Of a stretch of 12,061 bases of DNA, positions 5,865 through 12,061 are shown piece after piece (within the stretch, counting starts at the first letter, position 1; each line of letters starts with the position of its first letter). A program made the translations under genes and the position numbers. The DNA comes from CANHEE01 sp043777755 (GTDB taxonomy: Bacteria; Bacteroidota; Bacteroidia; Chitinophagales; Saprospiraceae). The stretch covers positions 1 through 12,061 of the forward strand of contig JAYWHK010000079.1 of NCBI GenBank assembly GCA_043777755.1, in the 5' to 3' direction. Under the pieces are notes generated by a model. The model saw only the letters and a list, made by a program, of their open reading frames with translations, was not told the DNA's origin and did no database searches.

Positions 5865-7403
5865 CTATTCCCACTCTATCGTCGCTGGCGGCTTTGTCGA
5901 AATATCATACACTACCCTATTGATGCCTTTGACGTGGTTGATAATTTCGCTTGACACTTCCGCTAAAAAATCATAAGGCAATCTTGACCATTCCGCTGTC
6001 ATTCCGTCCACCGAAGTAACCGCACGCAAAGCAAGTGTACGCTCATAAGTGCGTTCATCGCCCATTACACCGACTGTCTGAACAGGCAACAAAATTGCTC
6101 CAGCTTGCCAAACTTCGTCGTAAAGACCATGTTTTTTCATCAAATCAGTATATATCAAGTCTGCATTTTGCAAAATATCTACTTTTTCGGGCGTTACTTC
6201 ACCCAAAATACGGATACCCAAACCTGGGCCTGGGAACGGATGTCTCCTCAAAATATGGTCAGGAACGCCAATCGTTTTACCTACTTTTCGCACCTCATCT
6301 TTGAACAACATTCGCAGCGGCTCAACGATTTTTAATTTTAATTTTTCTGGCAAACCACCTACATTATGATGGGACTTAATGGTTGCAGATGGCCCATGAA
6401 CCGACATGGATTCTATCACATCTGGATAAATCGTTCCTTGTCCAAGCCATTGAATATCAGTGAGTTTTGAAGATTCTTCCTCAAAAACTTCTATGAAAAC
6501 ACGACCAATTACCTTGCGTTTTGCCTCAGGGTCTGACTTGCCCGCAAGTTCATCATAAAAGCGTTTTTTGGCATCAACACCAAAAATATTCAAGCCCAAA
6601 CCTTTGTAAGATTCCAAAACTTGTTCGTATTCATTTTTTCGTAAAAGACCATTATCCACAAAGAAACAAACCAAATTCTTGCCTATTGCTTGGTGCAAAA
6701 GCATCGCACCGACACTTGAATCAACGCCACCCGAAAGTGCCATCAATACTTTTTCATCGCCAATTTGATTGCGTAATTTCTCAACGGTTTCTTCTACAAA
6801 AGCCGCTGGCGAATAATCGCAAGAACAGCCTGCAATATCGACCAAAAAGTTTTTGAGCATCTGCGCACCGTCCAAGCTATGCGTAACTTCGGGGTGATAT
6901 TGAATAGCATAAAGTGGCGCATCAAAACGACCATCTTTTGCCTTAAATGCTGCCACAGGAATACTTTCTGTACTTGCCAAAATTTCAAAATCAGCTGGCA
7001 ATTGCGCTATTGTATCGCCATGCGACATCCAAACCTGAGAATTTTGTTCAATATTTTGAAAAAATTTATCTGATTTTATAGCACACAAATTGGCTTTGCC
7101 GTACTCTCGCTTCTGAGAACGTTCCACACGACCACCATAGTAGTCAGCGATGTATTGCGCACCATAACAGATACCCAAAACAGGTTTTTGACCAACAAAA
7201 GCATCTAATTCTGCTTTCAGCGCATCTTTTTCTTGCGTAGAATACGGACTTCCCGAAAGAATAATGGCTTTAACATCATCATCTAATGACGGAATTTTAT
7301 TGTAAGGAACGATTTCAGAGTAGATGTTCAATTCTCTGACTCGACGAGCGATAAGCTGGGTAAATTGCGACCCAAAATCAAGGATAATTACTTTCTCTTT
7401 CAT
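5865..7403 (-). CDS. guaA: GMP synthase (glutamine-hydrolysing)
   Basis: Converts XMP to GMP using ATP and glutamine, the last step of de novo guanine nucleotide synthesis, in the cytoplasm. The 512 residues are full length and in normal domain order. The class I glutamine amidotransferase domain begins ILDFGSQFTQLIARRVRE and has nucleophile Cys79 in LGICYGAQ, with His170 and Glu172 in QYHPE completing the triad. The ATP-pyrophosphatase domain has the loop SGGVDSS at 224-230. The C-terminal dimerisation domain includes SHHNVGGLPEKL (344-355), RRHPFPGPGLGIR (386-398) and the final TIEWE. Every key motif is intact. It is transcribed alone, with a -7 box six bases from the ATG (probably a leaderless mRNA) and the shared terminator at its end. 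No guanine riboswitch is seen, and the promoter leaves no room for one. Confidence 0.98.
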   Translation of the reverse strand: MKEKVIILDFGSQFTQLIARRVRELNIYSEIVPYNKIPSLDDDVKAIILSGSPYSTQEKDALKAELDAFVGQKPVLGICYGAQYIADYYGGRVERSQKREYGKANLCAIKSDKFFQNIEQNSQVWMSHGDTIAQLPADFEILASTESIPVAAFKAKDGRFDAPLYAIQYHPEVTHSLDGAQMLKNFLVDIAGCSCDYSPAAFVEETVEKLRNQIGDEKVLMALSGGVDSSVGAMLLHQAIGKNLVCFFVDNGLLRKNEYEQVLESYKGLGLNIFGVDAKKRFYDELAGKSDPEAKRKVIGRVFIEVFEEESSKLTDIQWLGQGTIYPDVIESMSVHGPSATIKSHHNVGGLPEKLKLKIVEPLRMLFKDEVRKVGKTIGVPDHILRRHPFPGPGLGIRILGEVTPEKVDILQNADLIYTDLMKKHGLYDEVWQAGAILLPVQTVGVMGDERTYERTLALRAVTSVDGMTAEWSRLPYDFLAEVSSEIINHVKGINRVVYDISTKPPATIEWE

Positions 7404-7408
7404 GGACG

Positions 7409-7416
7409 CAAAGGTA
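7409..7416 (-). promoter_or_regulatory. -7 promoter element of guaA (TACCTTTG)
   Basis: On the - strand TACCTTTG matches TAnnTTTG exactly and ends only five bases before the guaA ATG (7403-7401). With the usual distance from -7 box to start, transcription begins at or within a base or two of the start codon. No TTTG -33 box is present at 19-21 bases spacing. Confidence 0.6.
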
Positions 7417-7848
7417 CAACATTTTTATTTTTTACTATTTTTTTTATCCAAAAAATAAAAAATAAAGAAAATTATTATTCCATTAAATCACATTTTAAAA
7501 AAATTTAATATAAATATTTAACACATTGAAAATCAACATTTTAAAATATATTGTACGTTCTATAATTTTAACAATCAAAAATATATTTCAAAAAATTGGT
7601 TAAAATTTTTGTTAAAATTTACTAAAGATATTGCATACCATCAAAAATAGTCATAATATTGCAATGTAATTCAAAACGAACTGCAATACTACACAATTTA
7701 ATTCTTTAAATCAAAATTAATTCTATATCGAGTATAAACTTTACATTTTTTAATTTCTAATTGTTATTACACACAAATAAGTCTATTTTTTCTTTTAAAT
7801 TTAGAAAAAATATGAAAAATCAGCCACGGCTGCAATTGAAACTACTAA
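7417..7848. other. Long AT-rich divergent intergenic region with short repeats
   Basis: This region between guaA and the sigma factor gene holds no convincing protein or RNA gene. Three things stand out. GTTAAAATTT is repeated in tandem at 7599-7608 and 7611-7620, a 12-bp period. TATTGCA occurs at 7629-7635 and 7657-7663, and inverted (TGCAATA) at 7682-7688. A weak promoter for the sigma gene (7761-7791) and a short upstream frame (7812-7880) lie near the right end. The rest is low-complexity A+T. Confidence 0.6.
7761..7791 (+). promoter_or_regulatory. Possible promoter of the ECF sigma gene
   Basis: TTG (7761-7763), then 20 bases, then TATTTTTT (7784-7791), which matches TAnnTTTG except at the last base. 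Spacing is correct. It would give a leader of about 50 bases containing the short frame at 7812. In such T-rich DNA a chance match is possible. Confidence 0.35.
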
Positions 7849-7880
7849 ATGATGAAAGTAACTGCCTTTACAGATCATGA
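7812..7880 (+). CDS. Short upstream frame overlapping the sigma factor start
   Basis: ATG 7812 opens a 22-codon frame that begins MKNQPRLQLKLLN and ends at TGA 7878-7880. It is in a different phase from the sigma gene and covers that gene's start codons at 7849 and 7852. The ATG is preceded by an A-rich stretch (TTTAGAAAAAAT), the kind of context Bacteroidota ribosomes accept without a Shine-Dalgarno sequence. The peptide resembles nothing I know. It may be a regulatory leader that limits sigma translation, or chance. Confidence 0.3.
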   Translation: MKNQPRLQLKLLNDESNCLYRS

Positions 7881-8439
7881 ATTAATCGCACTCTACCTTG
7901 ATGGTAATGAACGTGCATTTGAAGAACTCCTCTCTCGTCACCAACAGAAGATTTATACCACGGTATATCTTTTTGTGAAAGACCAAGATTTGGCGGACGA
8001 CATTTTCCAAGAAGTTTTTATTAAGATTATTGACACGCTTCGTCGTGGCAAATACAATCACGAAGGTAAGTTTGTGCAATGGGCGATGCGTATTGCGTAC
8101 AATATGTGTGTGGATTATTTCCGCCGCAACAAGCGTAAAACAACCATCAGTGCAACCGTCAATGATGAGTTTGATTTGTTCAAAATCATTCCAATGACTG
8201 ATGACAATGCTGAGGATATGATTATGAAAAGCCAAACGCACTTCAAAATCCGTCAATTGGTAGATATGTTGCCTGCGGAACAAAAAGAAGTTGTTATCCT
8301 TCGTCACTTTGCAGACATGAGTTTCAAAGAAATCTCTGGTTTGACCCGTGTAAGCATCAACACTGCCCTTGGTCGTATGCGTTACGCACTCATCAATATC
8401 CGTAGAATGGTCGAGGAAAAAGAGATTATTTTGCAATAA
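7849..8439 (+). CDS. ECF-type RNA polymerase sigma-70 factor
   Basis: A 196-residue extracytoplasmic-function sigma factor. Region 2 spans about 20-95: AFEELLSRHQQKIY, then DLADDIFQEVFIKIIDTL (core binding), then KFVQWAMRIAYNMCVDYFRRNKR (-10 melting and recognition). Region 4 spans about 140-188: LPAEQKEVVILRHFADMSFKEIS followed by a recognition helix, VSINTALGRMRYALINIR. Region 3 is absent and the linker is short, as in the ECF class. Two adjacent ATGs (7849 and 7852) could start it; either keeps the family N-terminus (KVTAFTDHELIALYL). I recall close relatives across Cytophagales. No anti-sigma gene adjoins it, so its control is not explained by the neighbourhood. A 22-codon frame overlaps its start out of phase, and a long AT-rich region lies upstream. 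Confidence 0.95.
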   Translation: MMKVTAFTDHELIALYLDGNERAFEELLSRHQQKIYTTVYLFVKDQDLADDIFQEVFIKIIDTLRRGKYNHEGKFVQWAMRIAYNMCVDYFRRNKRKTTISATVNDEFDLFKIIPMTDDNAEDMIMKSQTHFKIRQLVDMLPAEQKEVVILRHFADMSFKEISGLTRVSINTALGRMRYALINIRRMVEEKEIILQ

Positions 8440-8488
8440 AAAATGCTTTTTTTGTTAAAATGTTGAATTGTTACAAACGGAGATTGTT

Positions 8489-8529
8489 CTTTTGAAAAAA
8501 TATAGAACGTCTATATCGCTAATCAAAAG
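8489..8529 (+). repeat. Nested inverted repeat downstream of the sigma gene
   Basis: An inner palindrome ATATAGA-acg-TCTATAT (8500-8516) sits within a second pair of arms, CTTTTGA (8489-8495) and TCAAAAG (8523-8529). Both pairs are perfect 7-bp matches. This could be a structured RNA end, a protein-binding site or part of a dispersed repeat. Confidence 0.45.
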
Positions 8530-8540
8530 CGCATTAAAGC

Positions 8541-8557
8541 CCTTCCCTTTGGGAAGG
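8541..8557 (+). repeat. CCTTCCC/GGGAAGG hairpin with GGATGGGTC tail (REP-like)
   Basis: A perfect 7-bp GC-rich stem (8541-8547 with 8551-8557) has a TTT loop, followed by TTTAGGATGGGTC. It is strikingly GC-rich against its AT-rich surroundings. From memory, similar CCCTTCCC-TTT-GGGAAGG units recur between genes in many bacterial genomes, so a dispersed palindromic repeat is my preferred reading. Confidence 0.5.
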
Positions 8558-8573
8558 ATTTAGGATGGGTCTT

Positions 8574-8612
8574 AAAACGTAGAAAATGCTTTGTGCATTT
8601 TCTACGTTTTTT
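8574..8612 (+). terminator. Perfect 16-bp terminator hairpin
   Basis: AAAACGTAGAAAATGC (8574-8589) pairs exactly with 8595-8610 around the loop TTTGT, and a T tract follows. It lies 134 bp after the sigma stop codon, so the transcript it ends carries a hairpin-rich untranslated tail, or it ends a separate small RNA. Confidence 0.9.
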
Positions 8613-8656
8613 ATTTTGTTTTCGTCGTAAAATTTTTCTTATAAAAAAGACTACCT

Positions 8657-8664
8657 TATATTTG
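8657..8664 (+). promoter_or_regulatory. -7 promoter element of the propeller gene (TATATTTG)
   Basis: TATATTTG is an exact TAnnTTTG match 41 bases before ATG 8706, giving a predicted leader of about 35 bases. The -33 region is only TTTTTC (8633-8638, 18-base spacing), so the upstream half is weak. Confidence 0.55.
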
Positions 8665-8705
8665 CGTTTGAAATTTAAAATATAACCAAATATAATTCTT
8701 TTTGT

Positions 8706-11153
8706 ATGAAAAACCTGTTGTTACTTTCCCCAATCCTTGCATTATTTGCATTGGGTTGCTCAAAATCCAAACTCCTCCAAGAAAAAATCGCCGAACATCC
8801 CAATTATTACCAACAGTGGTTCGACGAACATAAAAACGAAAATGGCGAAATTCCACTTGATTTAACAGACAAATGGGCTGATTTTGACAAAAAAACATTT
8901 CAAGATCCTGAGCGCAGCGCAGGCGAAACTGTTATCAATAAGGTAACAAATTTGGCAGCAGATGGCGTTCACGGCGGACGAACAAGAGCAATTTTGGTCA
9001 GTTCTTTGGATAGCAACTTGGTTTTTGTTGGCAGTGTTTCTGGTGGACTTTGGCGTAGCCAAGACGGAGGCAACTCTTGGACACCTATCAACGACCATGC
9101 TTCAAGCCTTTCTGTAACGTGTATCACCGAAAATCCTTTTAATCCAAAAGAAATTTACTTCGGAACAGGTGAGGTTCGTGGTGCAGCGCAACCGCCAGGC
9201 AATGGTATTTTCAAGTCAGAAGATGGCGGATTGACTTTCAATCGTTTGGCTTCGACAGCCGTCAATGACTTCCGTTTTTGCAACTACATCAGACACAGTT
9301 TGGTAGATTCCTCAACGGTTTGGATTGGAACAAGTACCGCTTTGTTTTTTACGAAGAATAGTGGAAAAACTTGGTCAAAATCATCGCTTTCTGGTAGTAT
9401 TTCTGGTATCATCAGTTTTCCAGACAGTAGTATGATGGCTTCTGTGATTGGAAAAAGCATTTACAAATCTGCGAAAGGAGAAAAAACACCTTTTGTTGTC
9501 ATTCCTGACTCTGTTTCTTCTTTTCCAAAAGCGAGTTTGGGTCGTATTTTGATTGAAAATTGTAAATCTTTTCCAAACGTTGTTTATGCTTTTTTTACCA
9601 GCAATAGTAGCGCAAGTTATACTGGCGAAACAGATAGAGGTGTTTTCAGAAGCAATAATGGCGGACTTTCATGGACACGTCCTTTCAAAGATACGATTCG
9701 GGTAGGTTCTTCTTACCAAGCCTATTGCCAAATGTTGGGCGTAAGTGCTTACGATACAAATTATGTTGTTGTTGGTGCGGTCAATGCTCGTTTTTCTAAA
9801 AGTGGCGGCAAAACTTGGGCGAGCTGCTCTCCTGGTCATGCCGATAATCATACATACGCCCATGTCGGAAACGCTGGAAATTTTTTCTATGGCAACGATG
9901 GTGGTATTTACAAAAACAATTGGGCAACCATAACCACTACGCCAAAAGACAAAAGTAAAGGCTATACAAGTTCACAATATTACGCAGGAAATTTTGGTCC
10001 AACTGGCTTAACTTGCCTTGGTGGAACGCAAGACAACGGCACTTGGCGTTATGTCAATGGCGTATTGACAAAAATAAATGGTGGTGATGGCGCATACTCG
10101 CACATCAGCCAACAAAATCCCTTGCAAGCCTATTATTCTACACAAAATGGAGCAACGTATCGCCGAGATAATTACGTAACCAACACTGGAACAACAACAA
10201 TTTCACCTAAAATTGCCGTTGCAGAAGGTGTTTCGTTCATCAATGAGCATCAAATCAATTATGCTGATGGAAAACAATTGTATTACAGAAGCAATAAAGG
10301 AATTTGGCGTACTATTGACAGAGGTTCGACCTGGGCAAGACTCAATAAAAGTGAGATTGCAGGCATCACAGCTGTTGGCGTTTCAGAAGAAGTCAATCCA
10401 AGTGTTTATGTTTGTGGTGCAAATGTTTTTTACAGAATTGACAGTGCCGCAACCTGCCAAGACAGCCTTGTTTTGACCAATTTAGCGTCAAAAATGCCAG
10501 CAACCATAAAGGGAAGTGTTTTTGGAAATGTGTCTTTTCATCCGAATGACCCAAGTGTAATGTATGTTGGATTCTCAACGGTATCTACTCAATCTCGTGT
10601 TTGGAGAGTAAATCATGTCAATACCGATACGCTGAAATGGGAAAATTTAGGCGCAAATTTGCCAAAAGAATTGAGTGTTTATCAAGTTCAAGCACATCCT
10701 GACGCTGCGGACAGTGTATTTTTTGCAGCGACAACTTTTGGTTTGTACGTAACGACGAATGGCGGAACAACTTGGGAAAAAGAATTGCGAGTGCCGAATG
10801 TTCCTATTTTTGAAATGAAATTGAGAAAAAGCGACAAACAATTGTTTTTGTTCACGCATGGTCGTGGTGTTTGGAACATCGAACTCCAAAACTTAAACAA
10901 TGTTTCTCCTGTAAAAAATGTTGCACTTGAACAAAACTGGACACTTTCGCCAAATCCTGTCACCCAACGTTTGATGATTGACAGCGATTTTGATGTTAAA
11001 TCCGCCCAAGTTTTTGACCTCAATGGTAGAGAAATTCTTTCTTTTCAAAACGAAAAACAATTGGACGTTTCAAACCTAACCAGTGGTTTTTATGTATTGA
11101 GGATTTATAGTGAAAAAGGTTTTTTTGCAATGAAAAAATTTGTGAAGGAATAA
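8706..11153 (+). CDS. Asp-box beta-propeller surface protein with T9SS sorting domain
   Basis: An 815-residue exported protein. The N-terminus (MKNLLLLSPILALFALGC) is a signal peptide ending in a lipobox-like ALGC, so Cys18 may be lipidated. Residues about 75-730 form sortilin/VPS10- or BNR-like propeller repeats with at least seven Asp-box motifs (S/T-x-D/N-x-G-x-x-W/F): 118-125 (SQDGGNSW), 171-178, 216-223, 316-323, 364-371, 536-543 and 683-690. The segment GGRTRAILVSSLDSNLVFVG (90-109) is typical of such proteins. Residues about 740-815 are a type A T9SS C-terminal sorting domain (WTLSPNPV at 745-752, VFDLNGREI, LTSGFYVLRI, ending MKKFVKE). It should cross the outer membrane by the Por system and be surface-attached or released. 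Asp-boxes are structural, and I see no catalytic residues that would prove sialidase activity, so a binding or adhesion role is as likely. Confidence 0.9.
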   Translation: MKNLLLLSPILALFALGCSKSKLLQEKIAEHPNYYQQWFDEHKNENGEIPLDLTDKWADFDKKTFQDPERSAGETVINKVTNLAADGVHGGRTRAILVSSLDSNLVFVGSVSGGLWRSQDGGNSWTPINDHASSLSVTCITENPFNPKEIYFGTGEVRGAAQPPGNGIFKSEDGGLTFNRLASTAVNDFRFCNYIRHSLVDSSTVWIGTSTALFFTKNSGKTWSKSSLSGSISGIISFPDSSMMASVIGKSIYKSAKGEKTPFVVIPDSVSSFPKASLGRILIENCKSFPNVVYAFFTSNSSASYTGETDRGVFRSNNGGLSWTRPFKDTIRVGSSYQAYCQMLGVSAYDTNYVVVGAVNARFSKSGGKTWASCSPGHADNHTYAHVGNAGNFFYGNDGGIYKNNWATITTTPKDKSKGYTSSQYYAGNFGPTGLTCLGGTQDNGTWRYVNGVLTKINGGDGAYSHISQQNPLQAYYSTQNGATYRRDNYVTNTGTTTISPKIAVAEGVSFINEHQINYADGKQLYYRSNKGIWRTIDRGSTWARLNKSEIAGITAVGVSEEVNPSVYVCGANVFYRIDSAATCQDSLVLTNLASKMPATIKGSVFGNVSFHPNDPSVMYVGFSTVSTQSRVWRVNHVNTDTLKWENLGANLPKELSVYQVQAHPDAADSVFFAATTFGLYVTTNGGTTWEKELRVPNVPIFEMKLRKSDKQLFLFTHGRGVWNIELQNLNNVSPVKNVALEQNWTLSPNPVTQRLMIDSDFDVKSAQVFDLNGREILSFQNEKQLDVSNLTSGFYVLRIYSEKGFFAMKKFVKE

Positions 11154-11160
11154 GAATAGA

Positions 11161-11197
11161 AAACCGCCTTTCGAGTGATACTTGAAAGGCGGTTTCT
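11161..11197. terminator. Bidirectional terminator between convergent genes
   Basis: AAACCGCCTTTCGAGT (11161-11176) pairs with ACTTGAAAGGCGGTTT (11180-11195) around a three-base GAT loop. Fifteen of 16 positions are perfect and one is a G-T pair. T-rich tails on both strands (TTTCTTTT on +, TTTCTATTC on -) allow it to serve both the propeller gene and the 11209-11787 gene. Confidence 0.87.
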
Positions 11198-11208
11198 TTT
11201 ATTCAATT

Positions 11209-11787
11209 TTAATGTTTGGTAAATTTTTTCAAGTAATTGAAACTGAAATAAGTACGAGCAACATCTACGTTTGACACACTTTTGTACGAATAGGCAAAAG
11301 GCGCAAACGTAAATCGAAAGATATTTTTATTGATGGTATAATCAACCATGAAGTTGGGTGTTATAAATTTTCGCAACTCATACTTTGTTGTAAAAAGATT
11401 AAATGCTGCACCAAAGCTCGTTCCAAAACTTTGATTTTTTCTTATTTTGTTCTCAATATTAAGTAAAAAAGGAACCATAAGACTTGATTTTTCAAAATCT
11501 TGTACAGAACCCGTTGTGCCGCTTAGTCCTACTAAAAGACTGATATTCCTTTGGCCCGATTCGTAAAAAGGATAAGAATAGCCCAACGATAGTTGCATTT
11601 TGGTATAAGCTGCCTCCAAGGTCTTAGGTATTGTATAGGCGTAATTAGGCGAATTGGGATTCGTTACCAATACAGGAGTGTTGTGAACGTTTCTGATAAA
11701 ATGCAATCCACCGCCAAACTCAATGTGCTGCGCTTTGCTGATTTGAACCAGCAGCAATAAGGCTACGATGATGATGTTTTTTTGCAT
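11209..11787 (-). CDS. Small predicted outer-membrane beta-barrel protein
   Basis: A 192-residue exported protein with a clear signal peptide (MQKNIIIVALLLLVQISKA, cleavage before Gln20). The mature protein alternates polar and hydrophobic residues in strand-like stretches rich in Gly, Phe, Tyr and Ser: IEFGGGLHFIRN, MQLSLGYSYPFY, ISLLVGLSGTTGS, SFGTSFGAAFNLF, IFRFTFAPFAYSY, TYFSFNYLKKF. This suggests an 8- to 10-stranded barrel of the Bacteroidota porin-like or OmpW/PorT-like type. I recognise no specific family. It starts four bases after the stop of the TonB-like frame on the same strand, so the two are probably cotranscribed and the promoter lies further upstream. Its end meets the shared terminator. 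Confidence 0.75.
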   Translation of the reverse strand: MQKNIIIVALLLLVQISKAQHIEFGGGLHFIRNVHNTPVLVTNPNSPNYAYTIPKTLEAAYTKMQLSLGYSYPFYESGQRNISLLVGLSGTTGSVQDFEKSSLMVPFLLNIENKIRKNQSFGTSFGAAFNLFTTKYELRKFITPNFMVDYTINKNIFRFTFAPFAYSYKSVSNVDVARTYFSFNYLKKFTKH

Positions 11788-11791
11788 GGAT

Positions 11792-11980
11792 TTATTTTTT
11801 TAATAGAAATCCTATTACTCGAACAACTTTTGTATTTACTTTTTTACCGTTGCACATTCCAGGATTCCAACGTTTCATATTTTTATATACTCGAATAGCT
11901 TCTTTATCAAACAAAGTGTAACGTGAAGTATCCTTTCTTATGATTGTAGGATTTATTACTTTTCCCACTCTACGTGACAA
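11792..11980 (-). CDS. TonB C-terminal domain fragment, probably truncated or frameshifted
   Basis: The translated frame matches most of a TonB C-terminal domain: GKVINPTIIR (6-15), then DKEAIRVYKNMKRWNPG (25-41), NGKKV (44-48) and VRVIGFLLKK at the end. This is the family pattern D-x-E-A-x-R-V-x-x-x-M-x-x-W-x-P-G...N-G-K-x-V. TonB couples the proton motive force to outer-membrane receptors, and this domain contacts the TonB box. No membrane anchor or Pro-rich spacer is present. The only in-phase starts are non-ATG (TTG 11980), and a TAG lies in frame at 11993-11995, so the first strand of the domain is missing. Either it starts at TTG as a stand-alone domain, or an upstream part in another frame (11970-12061) was split off by a frameshift. 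It lies four bases before the barrel gene. Confidence 0.5.
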   Translation of the reverse strand: MSRRVGKVINPTIIRKDTSRYTLFDKEAIRVYKNMKRWNPGMCNGKKVNTKVVRVIGFLLKK

Positions 11981-12061
11981 AACTTTTATTTTCTAATATG
12001 TTTTGACAAAACTGAGCATAATGTTGTTCTAATATTGTCACAAATTTCTCATTTAATTGGA
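11970..12061 (-). CDS. Possible C-terminus of an upstream gene (partial)
   Basis: A frame open from the right edge gives 29 residues including NEKFVTILEQHYAQFCQN and ends at TAG (11972-11970). It overlaps the TTG start of the TonB-like fragment by 11 bases. It may be the end of a separate gene, or the displaced upstream part of the TonB-like gene, since ENKSFVT sits about where the family's V-x-F-V-V strand precedes G-K. It is short enough in AT-rich DNA that chance cannot be excluded. Confidence 0.25.
   Translation of the reverse strand, partial: QLNEKFVTILEQHYAQFCQNILENKSFVT

Noticed and set aside
7882..8436. A 184-residue open frame on the - strand opposite the sigma factor gene
   Set aside because: It is fully antisense to a clearly conserved ECF sigma factor, has no family features, and is His/Thr/Asn-rich as expected for a mirror frame. 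It is a shadow.
1..12061. CRISPR arrays, tRNA or rRNA genes, prophage or integrase genes
   Set aside because: I read both strands for regularly spaced repeats, cloverleaf-type arms and recombinase motifs and found none.

Overview
The window looks like chromosomal DNA from a low-GC member of the Bacteroidota, most likely a Cytophagales-type bacterium. Four signs support this. Several genes have the phylum's -7 promoter motif TAnnTTTG. The 815-residue protein ends in a type IX secretion (Por) sorting domain. The ftsX, DUF3098 and uppP genes lie side by side, as is usual in this phylum. The ECF sigma factor is of a kind I associate with Cytophagales. This placement is from memory of families, not from a search.

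Layout. Positions 1-99 are the tail of an unidentified gene, closed by a terminator. Next comes a cell-envelope cluster on the + strand: ftsX (193-1023), a small DUF3098 membrane protein (1153-1494) and uppP (1593-2396). A self-contained toxin-antitoxin cassette follows (2473-2977), with its own promoter and a perfect 16-bp terminator hairpin. A DUF5723 outer-membrane protein (3113-4567) is followed directly by a 172-bp MITE-like element (4575-4746) with near-perfect terminal inverted repeats and a perfect 8-bp target duplication. A predicted exported protein of unknown function (4910-5728) converges with guaA (GMP synthetase, 5865-7403, - strand) on a shared bidirectional terminator.

A 445-bp AT-rich region separates guaA from a divergent ECF sigma-70 factor gene (7849-8439). 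It holds short direct and inverted repeats and a 22-codon upstream reading frame that overlaps the sigma start. The sigma gene is followed by a hairpin-rich stretch and a terminator. Then comes a large Asp-box beta-propeller protein with both a lipoprotein-like signal and a T9SS sorting domain (8706-11153). It converges on a - strand pair: a small predicted outer-membrane barrel (11209-11787), and four bases upstream of it a TonB C-terminal domain whose N-terminal part is missing or out of frame (11792-11980). A possible partial gene runs off the right edge.

Working together: ftsX and uppP serve septal and peptidoglycan work (FtsEX control of wall hydrolases; recycling of undecaprenyl pyrophosphate). 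DUF5723, the 192-residue barrel, the TonB fragment and the T9SS propeller are outer-membrane or surface functions. guaA is housekeeping. I see no large defence system or CRISPR array. The clearest accessory signals are the MITE, the toxin-antitoxin cassette with an unrecognised antitoxin, the broken TonB-like frame and the regulatory structure around the sigma gene.
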